DNA from: Typha latifolia
Taxonomy: Eukaryota > Streptophyta > Magnoliopsida > Poales > Typhaceae
Assembly (NCBI GenBank): GCA_019914945.1
Contig: CM034099.1
Coordinates: forward strand, 1,178,001-1,242,000
DNA length: 64,000 nucleotides
Direction: 5' to 3'
Below are positions 42,501-54,878 of this stretch, in pieces. Position numbers and translations under genes: made by a program. Each line of letters begins with the position of its first letter. Positions within the stretch are counted from its first letter, which is position 1. Below the pieces are notes generated by a model that saw only the letters and a program-made list of their open reading frames with translations, did no database searches and was not told the origin of the DNA.

Positions 42501-43238
42501 ATATTTAAGCTGTTAGAAAATGGTGGTTTTATATATTTATATTCTAACATTCTTTTAATTTTAAGTGTGAGATATTTTGATGAACATAAGAAATATACTT
42601 GTTTTAAACATGTGAAGATTATTTAATGACAGATACACTGATGGGATTGAAACTTAAGATCTCTACTCTAATATAATATTAACTCACCTACTTTAAAAGC
42701 TTAACTTGTTAGAATATAATGATTTTTTGTATTTAATTCTAACACTTATATAGTTATTGTTCCAATATTGACCACATGGGTAGCAGTTTGTAGAAACTCA
42801 GTACAAAGTACTGTTCTGATGGTTCACCGATTCTAGGAGAATTCAGACCATTAACAGCTGCATGTTATGGCACCTTACTACAGACTGAATTTTATTTCTC
42901 TTTATCTCCACTCTAGCAAAACAGGAAAAAAAACAGATTTCAAACTGTCTTTTTGTTTCTCATGTAAATAATATTGTGAATTCTTTTCTTGTCTGATTTG
43001 GTTCAGCTCATTTTTGAAACAACACAATGATGAGGAAGCAGTGTTCCAAAGCTTCCGGGACATCAATGAACTGATACAAGACATGCTTGAATTGAAGAAA
43101 AGGCATGTTACTGTAGAGAGTGAGCTGAAAGAGATGCAAGCTCGATATTCTCAGCTTAGCCTTCAGTTTGCGGAGGTAGAGGGAGAAAGACAGAAGCTTA
43201 TGATGACACTAAAAAACAGAGCATCCAGGAAAACATAG
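30374..43238 (+). CDS. giant NT-C2 domain coiled-coil protein (At1g22060-like)
   Basis: Exons 30374-30451, 30956-31159, 31334-31456, 31760-31797, 31874-31997, 34598-40567, 41328-41453, 41742-41849, 41932-42077 and 43007-43238 join in frame to 2382 residues. Residues 1 to about 150 are an NT-C2 domain (EEIG1/EHBP1 N-terminal type; IPKWKVEKTKVKVVFRLQF, IPQTGWDKLFVSF, NGSCKWSDPIYET, FLGEVDINLADFA), a fold linked to membrane or organelle attachment. A Ser-rich acidic linker (about 200-300) follows, then almost 2000 residues of heptad-type coiled coil, including three related units at about 924-1496 (see findings). The protein ends RQKLMMTLKNRASRKT. Arabidopsis relatives are annotated only as myosin-heavy-chain- or sporulation-protein-like, so the function is unknown; a tether or scaffold role is inference. 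Reading on past 40567 would stop at 40658-40660, but the downstream exons match the same coiled-coil style, so splicing there is favoured. Confidence 0.88.
32490..32915. mobile_element. MITE-like element with CTTTAGGAATAA ends
   Basis: The left end reads TCGCTTTAGGAATAAC and the right end, reverse-complemented, TCGTTTACTTTAGGAATAAG, sharing CTTTAGGAATAA. The inside is over 75 percent A/T with several internal inverted pairs (ATTCTAGAAT, TTATTCTAAAATATA versus ATTTTAGAATATAA). Size and composition fit a miniature inverted-repeat element. No clean target-site duplication was found. Confidence 0.4.
33455..33535. repeat. compound (TACA)n(TA)n microsatellite
   Basis: Several TACA units, then roughly 25 TA units, then TACATAC. 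It lies inside intron 5 of the NT-C2 gene. Confidence 0.95.
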
Positions 43239-45767
43239 TCCTAATTCCTCTTGTGACATAGGTAGCAGCAGAGCAGCAGTCCTTAGATCTACAAGGATGA
43301 AAATCCGAAGTCCTTGAAGAATTAAATTACCGGTTATAAACTACCTTTTGTATATATGAGTATAAGCCTAGTTCAGCAGGCAAGCATAGATGTTTATCAA
43401 AGATGATGTATATAATATAAGCTCCTGCATGTTGTTGCATGTCCCACAATGTGATGATTTGTACGTACCAGAAAAAATTATAAGACGTGCAACTGGTTTA
43501 TCATTTGTATACATCATGTATTCTCTGAGGATATTTAGCAAGTATAGAAACTTATTTATTGTTTTGCTCATATGAAGGATCTTATTTTGAATTTCTAGAT
43601 GTCATATTTCCTTGAAACTAAGTGCTAGCGGTTCCATGCTTTTTCGGAACTGAAGCGGAAAATTTACTTTATTTGGAATAGGAAAAGATTTGTGTTCTTG
43701 AATCTGGTTTGCATCGAGATGAGGCAAAATATCAAATTCAAGGAAAATAAATCTGCATTCACTTATAGCAGACAAAAGTATGCATATAGGTGGCGTCTGG
43801 CTGTGGAATTATTTTTAAATTTTGCATAAAAAAATTAATACCGAATTAGGTTTTCTGTAGTGTGGGGTTGTAAATCAGTATAGTAATATAATAATTATAT
43901 TGGATAATATAAAGAATAACAAATTTAGAAAATATTTAGTAAATGACTAAAAGAACATCATTAATGGATGAGGAGAGATGAGAGAGAGAATGATTGAAAA
44001 TTGATGGACGTTAAGAGAGAGAATAATTGAAATGATTTTTTTTTAAGAATAAAATAGTAATTAAATTTATCGGTAAACTAGTATTAAAAATCTGTTGCTT
44101 GGTTAGTATACTAGTACTAGACTAAGTAAATGGGAAATAAGTTTATACTCATTCCACAATCAAATAGGAATAAGTTTGAACAACGTATGCGTAAGCATTT
44201 ATCCCTATGTCATCAAGACTAAGTAAAACGAGCACCAGTATAAACACGAGAAAGATCAACAAATCATCATTTATGGAAAAAAAATTCTAGCAAAATGAAG
44301 ACTCAAATTGCCCAACAAATAGTACTTTTATCTGGATGAGTTTGAGCACTGCTTCTGTCTTCTGGAGAAGAAGATCCAACTGGGAGCCAGGCAAAGATTT
44401 GAGCTTATGTTGCTGCTTCCTATGAAAGGTATTGTGCAAATCTTCTATCTGACCAAAAAAAAAAGTCACTGAGATGCTCTTAAACTAAGATCATCTGCTG
44501 CTCCATGGTGTGCTCAGTGCTCTACATGAGTTCTGTTACCTGAGAGATGAACAAAATTCTTCCAGAGGATGGTAAGAGAAATCAAGAAAAGACTAAATCT
44601 TCAGGCAATATATGTACAAAAGGCAATGGAGAATAAACCATAAATAAATTGTCTGTAATACTACTACTCATATTTAATACTGACTGTTTTACCAGCGCCA
44701 GTAAGTCTAAGCCTGCATCCATATGAGAAGGTTGGGACACCAAGAAGAAGAAAACCATTTACAATATAACCTTCAGTATTAGAGATGAATAAATTGCTCA
44801 AGAGCTAATGTAGAAGATGAACCAACATAGTACTCCCACCAGCAGAGTATTGTGGCCAATAGCGTTGCATCTTTATTGTTTTTACCTGACAAACAGAATA
44901 TGACATCATTTAGTGTATATGCATAATTAAACAACCAGAGATAGAATGTCTTTTAAAGAAATATTTGCAAATAAGATGCCTATAATACAAGAGAATTTGC
45001 TAAGCAAAACTTGGGTGAGGAGGAGAACGAGATACAATAAATTATAAGTGGACTCATGCAAGTCTGCACACTGAAGATGACAGGTATTAACTATTCTGGA
45101 GTATTTTAACCTAGAAAGAAAAGATTTTCTAGTATATTAAACAACTAGTGAAACTTGTTCAGACTTCAGAACACTGTTAAAAAGGAACTGTGGTAATCTC
45201 ATCCATAAATTGATCAGACAATATCATCATGAAATGGAAAAGGAAGTGACAGAAAAAGAAAAAGGAAAAAGAAAAACAGAAATAGCACTAGCAATCGATC
45301 TTCAGTCTTAATCTGGAGAGTGAAGAACATAAATCTCCAACCACATCATAAGGAGCTCCATAAATTTGAAGTCGCTAAAGAATCCCATAAATTCTGAAGC
45401 GGAAAAACAGAATACACGTATAACAATGCCTGCTTAATAAACCTATGCATGCTAGTGAAAAAGGTATTGTACAGAGGAAAGCCCTCTTTCCAAGATTCGC
45501 CAACTTTCATTTAGAGGAAAAAAAACAGGGATATGCATAATAGGAGTAGATTAAGATAAAATCAAATAAAAAATGGTAAGAAAGCTCATGCTACTGAAAT
45601 CCATGATATACTGTTTGTTTTACCTACAAAACAAAACTTGCATGAAGTCAGGACATCTTTTGGACAAGCTGGCGTGCATGATAAAAAGAACAGTTGCCGT
45701 GTCAATCATAAATTCCAACTAGAACAATTATTATCATAGAAGGCCTTCTTAAACAAGGTTCTTATAC
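43239..45767. other. convergent 3' region between NT-C2 and F-box genes
   Basis: Should include the NT-C2 3'UTR (to roughly 43.6 kb). The minus-strand stretch 44287-44469 reads somewhat like coding sequence (IEDLHNTFHRKQQHKLKSL) but has no conserved partner exons that I can see. Otherwise AT-rich and featureless. Confidence 0.45.
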
Positions 45768-45773
45768 TTTATT
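45768..45773 (-). terminator. possible polyadenylation signal of the F-box/kelch gene
   Basis: AATAAA on the minus strand, about 160 bases after the F-box stop codon. Plant poly(A) signals are loose, so support is modest. Confidence 0.35.
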
Positions 45774-45933
45774 TACAAAGATATTCTTCTGCAAATTACA
45801 CTATATTAGTACTATACTCATGACAGAACTAGCAAACAGCCACTGATAATCTTAATCCACTTCTTAAATGCTTGATGCCATGATACATGCTTCAACACGA
45901 GGGAGGGCATGATTTTTCTTGGTTGTACTAAAG

Positions 45934-47367
45934 TCAAATATTTAGGACCTGGCAACTGACAAGTTCTTCTGCAGCAAAACCTTTTGTTGCAATAACCTCC
46001 CAAATATCTGTTTCGGACTCTACGGTATCATCCGTCAGATTTTGGCATGTTAAATTTGTCGAAGGAGACGGTGCAGCTGGTGAGGAGTCCAGAAGCTTCT
46101 CCAAGTCAGCTTGCAAAATAGAAACATCATCATTGACATCCTTTGCAATTACATGGAGCTTTCCAAGGAAACCCGCAAGCAAGTATGGAGATTCCGACTC
46201 AGTGAAATCACGAACAGGTACCTTCTTAACAACGACTTTCCAAGCATCCTCCTGGTGATCATATATCTTTATCTTACCACTGTCCAAAGAACTAGATGGA
46301 TCCAAGGCATATAATTCGCCATTTACTACTACACTCAACTTTGTCCCTGCCTGTCTAGCAGGCCAACCCTCACCCATTCCAGCTGGCATATCTACCCAGG
46401 TATTTGTTTTGGGGTCAAAGATTTCTCCGCCAACATCAACAAAAAATGGCCAAGAGTACAAACTCTGGGGCACACATAATCTACCCCTGTATGAAGTCAT
46501 TCCAGTAGCAATGGGTTTCAACAATTCAGCTAGGAAAGCGGTAGGCATAACCTGAGCTTTTGAAAATGGCATGTTGGGCACCTCTGTCCATAAACCTGTA
46601 GTCGGGTCATATACTTCAGCAGACTGCAGAGGAGTTAAGCCACCTCCACTCCTACTGACCCCACCAACAACATAAAGCTTATTATTTAACAAACTTGTTT
46701 TGCAGAAGGCCCTTCCAGTAGTCATTGAACTAACTCCTTGCCACATATTTACAGAAGGATCATACCGGCACACACATTTCATAGCTGAAGCCCTAGAAAA
46801 CCCCCCTAATACATAAAGGCAGCCATCAACAGCTCCAATAGCACATCCACAATATGGCATTTGATCCAAAGTATTCCTCCTTCCAAGCCAATTTCTAATG
46901 AAATCAGCAATCTTGATGCCGGAACTTATCACATCCCATATTCGCAATCCATACAGGCACATCTTGGTCTCTTCTTCATGAACAATATTTGGCATAGGTG
47001 GCAACCTTACCCATCTTCTCTCCAGAGGGTCCAACGCATGCCAGGAGAGTTTATCATTGTCCATCTTTGTTAGTAGATACAGCCATTCTTCAGTTGTCCC
47101 AAGTTCTTTTCTCAACTGATAGAGTTCTGCGCTAGTGATGGCAGCCTTCCAACTCCGTGAAACCATCTTTATATTCAGGTAGAAAATTCTGGGCACTCTT
47201 GCTAGGATCTGGAGTGAGATCTCATCCGGGAGACTGGGAATCAATCTTGGATTCTCATAACTATAGATAGATGACATCCTCAGCCTCTTGCAGGCTTCAG
47301 ATTGGGAAGTATCGCAACGCTCCCACGCCTGCTTTTTACTGGTAGGCAAGCTCAAAACTGACCCCAT
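45934..47367 (-). CDS. F-box/kelch-repeat protein (At1g22040-like)
   Basis: A probable substrate adaptor of an SCF ubiquitin ligase. Intronless CDS of 477 residues from the ATG at 47367; the three codons before it start with GTG and are probably leader. The F-box is at about residues 42-90 (LIPSLPDEISLQILARVPRI, then SRSWKAAITS), which should bind SKP1/ASK. Kelch repeats follow, with the diagnostic double Gly and spaced Tyr/Trp: GCLYVLGGFSRASAM, YDPSVNMWQ, NKLYVVGGVSRSGGG, YDPTTGLWTEVPNMP and IFDPKTNTWVDMP. The length and the repeat wording fit the At1g22040 type. A 5'UTR intron is likely: donor CTCGAG/GTAGGT at 48045/48044 and acceptor ATATTAG at 47389. Substrates are unknown. Confidence 0.92.
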   Translation of the reverse strand: MGSVLSLPTSKKQAWERCDTSQSEACKRLRMSSIYSYENPRLIPSLPDEISLQILARVPRIFYLNIKMVSRSWKAAITSAELYQLRKELGTTEEWLYLLTKMDNDKLSWHALDPLERRWVRLPPMPNIVHEEETKMCLYGLRIWDVISSGIKIADFIRNWLGRRNTLDQMPYCGCAIGAVDGCLYVLGGFSRASAMKCVCRYDPSVNMWQGVSSMTTGRAFCKTSLLNNKLYVVGGVSRSGGGLTPLQSAEVYDPTTGLWTEVPNMPFSKAQVMPTAFLAELLKPIATGMTSYRGRLCVPQSLYSWPFFVDVGGEIFDPKTNTWVDMPAGMGEGWPARQAGTKLSVVVNGELYALDPSSSLDSGKIKIYDHQEDAWKVVVKKVPVRDFTESESPYLLAGFLGKLHVIAKDVNDDVSILQADLEKLLDSSPAAPSPSTNLTCQNLTDDTVESETDIWEVIATKGFAAEELVSCQVLNI

Positions 47368-47388
47368 TAAGACCACCTTTTTTTCTCC

Positions 47389-48160
47389 CTAATATGTCTA
47401 GAAGAATCAGAATTTTGTGTTGCTGCTTTCAGTCTATCCTTTATACACTATACCGATGGTTTCGACCATTTCGGAACCAAGAAGAAAGAAAGCCCTAACA
47501 AGCATCAAAACAACTGATATAAGAGACTGAACGAATATCTGAAACACTAAGACTTTTATCTTGAATTCATGATAAAAGCTTGCAAAAAAAGTATATAAAT
47601 TTCCCCAACCCAATGTTGAAATAATCACAAGGAAACTGATAGAAATTTGACATAAAAACTTTCGTCTTTGACCATCTAAATATCGAATCAACGATACCAC
47701 TCAAGATCCCATCTCTAGCCTAACAAAAAAAAGAAGTTGATAACATGAACACCATCTTCCAGGAGAAGAAGAAAGCCGATCGAATCGAAGCCCCAATTCC
47801 CCCCCAACATCAACATCGCAATAGACAAATCCACGGCGCAAATTCACAACCGCCCAAACCCATCACCACGAAAACCCAATCAACCCCGGCATCAAGCGGC
47901 GCTCAACATCTCAAAATTTGAACTGAATGCACAAAAGCCCCCAAAAATTAATACCCCAATCGATTGCATTCACAGTACTCCCTACCAAAACACAGGGAAT
48001 CACCATTCATCAAGAAGAGTCTACCTATCAAAGAAACCACCTACCTCGAGAAGCGAAAGCCTAATTGCTCTTCTCAGTTCGTTTTGCTCTTTCATATAAC
48101 GATGACATTGAATAGCTATTCTTCCCAAAGCATCATTCTATTCGAGTTCGTCATCGTCTC
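47389..48160 (-). other. 5'UTR intron and promoter-proximal region of the F-box/kelch gene
   Basis: Proposed UTR intron 48044-47389 (656 bases, GT...AG on the minus strand). The stretch up to about 48160 would be the first, non-coding exon. ORFs here show no family motif. Confidence 0.4.
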
Positions 48161-50478
48161 ATCGAGTTGGCGTAGACTTGCCGGCTCTCTTTATCCTCCT
48201 TGTATTTATTCATTTAATTTATCATCTATTATTTGACCAAAGCTTGTCCACCTAAATCTATTTACGAGTCCATAATTCTTTTGATTATAAATAGATAGGA
48301 AAATTCTGGGTATTATATTAATTAGTTTTTTATAAATTCTTTTTACTAAATAGTTTGTGAATTATAAAATGACTGAGTTGAAGGTCGTGGGAATTATCTG
48401 GGAATATTATCATTATAATTTATAATTGGTGGGGCCTTCAAAGTTCAAACTGATCGATATACCATTTATAAGTAACTTTGCAGATGAGCCCTCGGGAGTT
48501 CCCAAATCATGATGACGACCTATAAGCTTTTGCAGAAAGGACCCTAGTAAGTGTTAGTTATCATTTTTGGGTTCGCTTCTTCTGTCGTTTTATTCCCTTG
48601 TTAAATAGTAAATCCCTGTTCCTCTCGTCTTCCTTTTGGATCTCTACGTCAGAGGAGAAGGAGAAGGAGAAAGAGAAAGAGGAGCAGAGATTCTAGCGAG
48701 ACGGATTCAGATTCGATCAAATCCACCTTCTCCGGCTTGGCATTTGGAAATGTTCATGGCGGTGACCGCCAGAGACTATAAAAAGGTGCGATCTTTCTCA
48801 GATTATCCACTGATTTAGCTGCTCACGTTGGCCTTACCCTTGGTCCTTGCAAGATAAGATCCATTTTGTGTTTTATCTCTTGATAGTGACGAACACACCT
48901 ATATCTTAGTTTCTGGAGTATATCTTCTTCTTTTTTTCTTCTTTTTATGCTGCCTTGGTTTTGATTAACCTAATTCGTTTGGTAATATGCAAATTCTTGT
49001 ATGGCAATTGTTATTTGTTGTTGATCTATGAGTTCATGTCTGTTGAGGTGAAAAGTGTGAGTGGGATGTTATTAGATGTGAGAAGTTATAGCCTATTCGA
49101 GTAGATCATAAAAAGAAAGAGGATGTGACAAAAGTGATGCTTGTGTACTTGTTTGAATAATTTTAGCTCAGACATGGGAAGCTAGAGATTTGGATATTCT
49201 ATGCAATTTTTGGTTCTTTTTTAAGCTGTTTATGTTTTAGTCGGCCTCAGGAGATTGGGTATGTAGTTTGGTTTATAATAATGTTCTCCATTAATGATTT
49301 CTGACTGCAACATCGAACTAGTCTTAGATATTTGTTTTAGCTCAGAAATGGTACAAATAATAGTAGTTTTAGTGCTTCTGTAGAACATGTGTCTCATTGG
49401 ATTGGATTGGATTGAATTGAATTGATCATCTCTTAAGATGATATGCTTGCTCTATCTGATCTATTGGTCTGCTATATTTGCCTTCTCTCTTTTATGTTTT
49501 CAGAAATCAGAGTCATTCATGTAGTTTTGTTTTTCTATTATAGTTATCTAAGAAATGGAAGATATTTCTCGTGGTTCTTCTCAGAGAAAATTTACTAGTG
49601 GATTGAAAGCTATTTCCTATTATTCTTGGTAAAGTAATTGATAAATTTAACGTGTAATCATGGCAGGATTGCAAGTTATAATAGTTGGGGATATAAATTA
49701 GTTCTTAAGAAGACCTGAAGTAGAGATCTCGTATCCCAAGTTTCGCTTGTTAGAGTTGTTCCAGATATCCCTGAAAGCCTTGTGATTTTATGAATAACTA
49801 GCCTCTTTGCATACATACAGACCATAACTCCTCTATACAAGAGTAAAATCATTTTTTCCCATGTATTATTCCAGCAACAGAAGATCTGATCAGCTCTTTC
49901 CCTAAGATTTCGAAGAATTGGTTATGATTCGCTTCTTTCCTCGGAATCAAACAATTTCCAATCACGATTTTTCATTCAAATATTTTCCGGAGTTTCTTAT
50001 GTTGTTTTCATTGCAATATAATGGATTGGAATTTTCCATCTCCGGGGAAAAATGCAATTATCTCATATCAAACCGACGTTTTACTCAAAATGATGCGAGT
50101 GTTTAGACCAACTACATATTTTTCACTCATAATGAACTAAAAATATTTCATCTATTTATCCAAATGCTAAATGGCCGAACAACCTCAAGTACAAAAGAAA
50201 AAAAAAAGATGATTTCTTTACAAAATCTTTTAACAAAATTTGAATAGTAATTTTATTACAACCACCCACCGACCTCATGTATAAGATATTAAATTACAAA
50301 CCAGGGTAAAGTATGTTTATGTGTCGGTTTCACAAGATAAAGTTATGCCAGCTTCATGGCAGGAATAGCGGAGGAAATGTGATGAGCTCCAATCCGGGAT
50401 ATCCATATTGAATTCAACCTGGCTTCATTCAGGATTCAGCCCCTAAATCGAGGATATAATGTCACCAAAGAACTCACA
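48161..50478. other. intergenic region with an orphan exon-like start
   Basis: The only notable item is 48636-48786: a GAGAAGGAGAAA-rich leader, then an ATG (48750) reading MFMAVTARDYKK and a donor AAG/GTGCGA. I found no following exon with a family motif before the 3' end of TSR3. The last 200 bases should be the TSR3 3'UTR. Confidence 0.35.
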
Positions 50479-53400
50479 TCACTCACTTTCTTCACTTTCT
50501 TCTAAGCTCAGATGATTCATATTCTTCTCAAGGGGCGGCAAACCATCTTCAGAATCACTTTCAGATCCCTCCTTCGTATGTAGCGGCAATTCATTAGTTT
50601 CTACAAATAAGAAATAAGGACATCTTAGTTACTTTCCAACTGAATGCATGTCTAGATGGCAGAGAGCAGTTCGAAAAACATAAAAAAAATATTGCTTCAA
50701 ATGCAAGTATAATATACCCTTTGTGGATAGAGATGGTTTTGGAGTTCCCAAGTTACTAGACAACCAGGAGTTCTGGACGGAGATGATTTCAGAGCCATTT
50801 TCACATTGGGAGTATGCCTTAAGAAGTTCTCTTCATGTTGAAGACATAACATCAAAATAGTTAATTAGAAACACCACATAGAATATATCTGCAGGTTGAT
50901 TAAACTAGGAAGAGAGAGCATGTATAAAACAGCAGCTCTCTTTCATGAGTAAGTTGGGAGCATTCACAGTTATCCTATGCAAATAGGAAATTAAAAAAGA
51001 ACTGTGATATCAATTATGATGCAAATGCAAAAACTCCATCAAGCCATGTTTCAGCCACATAATGACTATTCTCTTTCTATTTTTTTGAACAGTTAAATGC
51101 AGCATTTACAAACACTTACTTGTTCAGAGACAAGAATGAATGACCCCACTTGAATTTGCCTAACAGAAGGTTTGCCAGTTCTTCTTCCCCGCTGCCAAAA
51201 TTGAAAGGAAATTTATTGGCTAACAAAGCATTCAATTCCTTCTACAGATCAGCAGCTGAAAAGTGAAAACTCCAAAAATACAATTGCTGATTAAATAGGG
51301 CCTTACCATGTTATTGTCTTCTTATCAGTTAACAATCTTCTTTCTATATCTCACAACTTGTTTTCCATTGTATTGTTAAAGAAGTAACGATTTTGTTTTC
51401 TATTATTAGCAACGGTGAAGCAGGCTTGAGTCATCGAATCAGAATATGCTAACGTTCATAGACCCTGAATTGCCAGGAGGCTCTTGCATGGTGTTAAAAC
51501 AATTTCTGCCTAAATGTGAATGCAAATACTTTGGCTGCTTTGTCTTCTAGCATTTCTAGATTGGCCTATCAAGGACAAGCTAGATCATGATTTAATTACA
51601 TAATATAATTTTTAATCCATTAGGATAGGGCTAAATATATGCACTCTTTAATAGTCTTAAGAGATGATGCAGAATGGAACCATATTTTCTCTACAGTGAT
51701 GTCCATCACATATTCCTTGGGGCTGCTTGATCAGATCAAATTTTTGGTAGAAGAAATTTAAAGGGGAAACAAGGAAAAAGGTTCATTATAACCATGATGT
51801 GAGACCTAAAAAGTCATCAGATAAAGGACAGATAATTACTTTTTCATACACATCCCACTTCACAACATTAACATGATAATGCATGAACTATTCCAAACCA
51901 ACAAAATAAAACTTTATAGCTCAAATTTTCGACAACTTAAAAGAAAAACAAAAACAAAAACAAATGCGGGATAGTTAACAAGCATTTTTTTCACACATGT
52001 GCACAAGTACTTCAGCTGAATTTAAACTCATAAAACTTCTGAAAACTGAAAGGTAATACCTCAATAGCTAGCTAAAAACATGTGATGAGAAAGTACCAGA
52101 TTATCAGTGCCGCTGATAGTGCTTCAACACAGGATAACTCACATGGATGGCCATAATTCACAGGATTTGCTGCCACCAACCATGGCACTGCATCAGTTAG
52201 ATAGATTAGTTAAATATTATACCGTCTCACAGACATACGACCATATAATAAAACTTTAGTAACTTTGACTTGTAATCTCACGACAGTTCTGCAAACTGCT
52301 ATACAGTAACATACATGAGCATATCCTGAAATGTATGTTATAACACTTGATCAACATATTAGTTCTCAAGCTAAGGTACGATCCATCAAAATTTGAATCA
52401 CACTTGTGACAGGCTTCAGCCTTAAATATTCATGAAGTGATATAGTAATATATGGTTCTCTGTTTTTTTTACAGTTTTCAAGGTTGGGAATGTTTCATAC
52501 AATCCTCCTGTAAGACATAATATTCTGTAGCTAACATTTTAAGAGGAAAATTTTCACCCCAACACTAACCACCACAATTATCTTTTACCATTTCTAGTGT
52601 ACAATACAGTTGGCCTCCTTATTGTACATATTCCACTTAGTAGAATATTATGTAAAGAACATCTAAGTACTTATTTCTCAGGCAATAATAAATAAGGAGC
52701 AATAGTTTCAAATATCACGGGTATCCAAGATCTCACAAAGACGAGGTGCACCACATCGAAGCTTCACAAAAGGAACATCATTCAGGCGTGCCCATGAACA
52801 ATCAACCACAGCCAGCCCTTTTCTTTGTATTAGAGCATGATCTCTCTTGGAGACACATTGTGTCCCTACAGGACTGCCAAAATGATAAAAAAAATAAAGT
52901 CACAAATGAGGCAAACTATGTATCCAAGAAACGTAAGCTGTTTTATAAGACTCTTAGAGCACCAAAGATATATATAGATTACATTCTTTGCAGTTTGCAC
53001 AACCAGACAAGTTCTTACATTTCTATTTCTTCAAATGACAGGCAAATCACTAGATGACATACATAATACATAAGTTTTTCAGAAAATCTCTATACGCACC
53101 TCAGAACAACTCCACCAAAAGCATTAGTCACCCGCAACTCCTGCAAGATCAGTTAAGCCCGTCAATTATCATGACATGCCATACATTGAAACAGAAAATA
53201 ATACAGAAATTTTTATCTTAGACCAACTCACCTAGCCTTATCTTCAAACAAATTATTTTGTCACTTAACTTAGACTGACTAATACAAGAACATATAGGCA
53301 AATTTCTGAAAGAAGAAGAATTAATGGGAAGTCATTTGGGGCCATTAGCTTAGTGTGGCATAGACCTTTTATTGAAGAAGCAGAATAATATAAATCACTC

Positions 53401-54370
53401 TTCTTCCATATGTGGTGCATATGGGAGAGAATCTTCTGAAAGAAAAAGTATATAACGGATACTGGAAAATCACTGGCAACATTACAGACTATACCGAATT
53501 ACCTTCAAAAGACCAAATCTTGAAAGTTTGCGACCAGTGCATCTTTTGACATCACATTGTCCAAAATCCTGAAATAGAACAAGAAACAAGTTCAGTCCTC
53601 AGAGTCACTTGGTTATCATGGAGCTATTATAGATTATACTGACCCACATTGCAAGCTGCACCGACAGAGCCTTGGGTTCCTCATTCACATCTTCTGAGGA
53701 TAAGAGTCAGTACTCTTGTCAATATACTAGCTTTTCAGAATAAAGACATACAATATTACATAAGAATGAAGCAATGGTTTACATTCTGTTTACCGAAAGC
53801 TACTATCTTGAAGATCTAACGAATAATCAAACACAAAATATCTCCAACATATTCCTGCATGTATGACATTTTTTGTTCTCACATCAGCTACAACATTCTG
53901 CATTTTATTCTCGTTCAAATGCCAAAAGTACAGCTAGTAGAGTTTTACGCATGAATAATTAGCCTCTTAATTTTTAAGGATCACTAGTGTGGCTCCCTCT
54001 GCTATGCTGCACATACATAGCCAAGAGAATCCTTCATATCATGGCTATTGATAACTTATCTAGGCTTCTGGTTTTACCAAAACATCTGGAATCTAGCTGT
54101 GAGACTAAATCCTGTACATCTAGCTAAATGAACATCCCAAAGGGACGTGAGATCATACCGTTATGAGTTGGGAGTGACGTCCCAGCATCACCATCCCTGC
54201 AACAAGAGAATAGAGAAGAATCCGTAACATTACCTTAAAAAAAAAACCCTCAATAAATCAATATTAAAATCCAAAGAGGATTCCTCTCCCCCTTACCATG
54301 ACACTTCTCGATTACTACTAGATTGGCCTCGGCCGCGGCCCCGCGACCTCCTCGACCGGTTGTAGCCCAT
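50479..54370 (-). CDS. TSR3: 18S rRNA aminocarboxypropyltransferase TSR3
   Basis: Transfers the acp group of S-adenosylmethionine to N1-methylpseudouridine of 18S rRNA, a late cytoplasmic step of 40S maturation. Ten exons: 54370-54297, 54196-54159, 53693-53644, 53568-53503, 53140-53100, 52873-52737, 52187-52097, 51191-51120, 50830-50718, 50600-50479, joining in frame to 267 residues. The N-terminus is Arg/Gly-rich ([17 protein letters not shown]). The core shows [65 protein letters not shown] and [20 protein letters not shown], all family signatures; the CSWA and AANPVNYG blocks form the SAM/RNA-binding centre. The C-terminus is acidic ([12 protein letters not shown] to SLEESEESE), as is common in the family. 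A TATA-like element (minus strand, plus 54415-54422) lies about 45 bases upstream, with a G-box at 54487-54492. Confidence 0.92.
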
Positions 54371-54833
54371 CAAGAAGCAAGAGAAGGCGGCGCCGGAGAA
54401 GGCGAGGCAAAGGGTTTTTATACAAGGGATTCCTAAAAAAGCCTGCCGAGTACTAGTACTACCGAGCCTATTTGGTCCCCCCGACGCACGTGAATAGGGC
54501 GTGCAGAACCTTCCGACTTTTTACAGAAGCGGCAGGGCTCGATTTGCAATTAGATGCAGGGTGTCATACGCAAATAATTTCTATTGCACTAAAAAACTAT
54601 ATTTTACGTTTTTTTCTCAGAAGTCTATTATCTAACGCATAAGATGCTCCCCAACTCCAAGTTATTAAACTGAGAGCAAATTGATATTTTAACCCCAAGC
54701 TAGGGTTAAAGTCTGTTTAACAGGCTAACTAACACATGGATTATGAGGAGGTTAATGATTTTATTTCAAAACCTCTCGTCTCACCTCTCCAGATAAGATC
54801 CGAGTCCAAGATGGGATTAGAAGAGGGTAATTT

Positions 54834-54878
<45 letters not shown>

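Noticed and set aside
44287..44469. minus-strand ORF reading IEDLHNTFHRKQQHKL
   Set aside because: Looks mildly like coding sequence but is isolated, with no recognised family and no partner exons; could be a gene relic.
43239..45933. expected MUB (membrane-anchored ubiquitin-fold) gene between the syntenic pair
   Set aside because: Looked for a ubiquitin-fold frame and a C-terminal prenylation-type ending on both strands; none seen.
52746..53057. 103-codon plus-strand ORF
   Set aside because: Overlaps TSR3 exon 6 and intron on the opposite strand; shadow.
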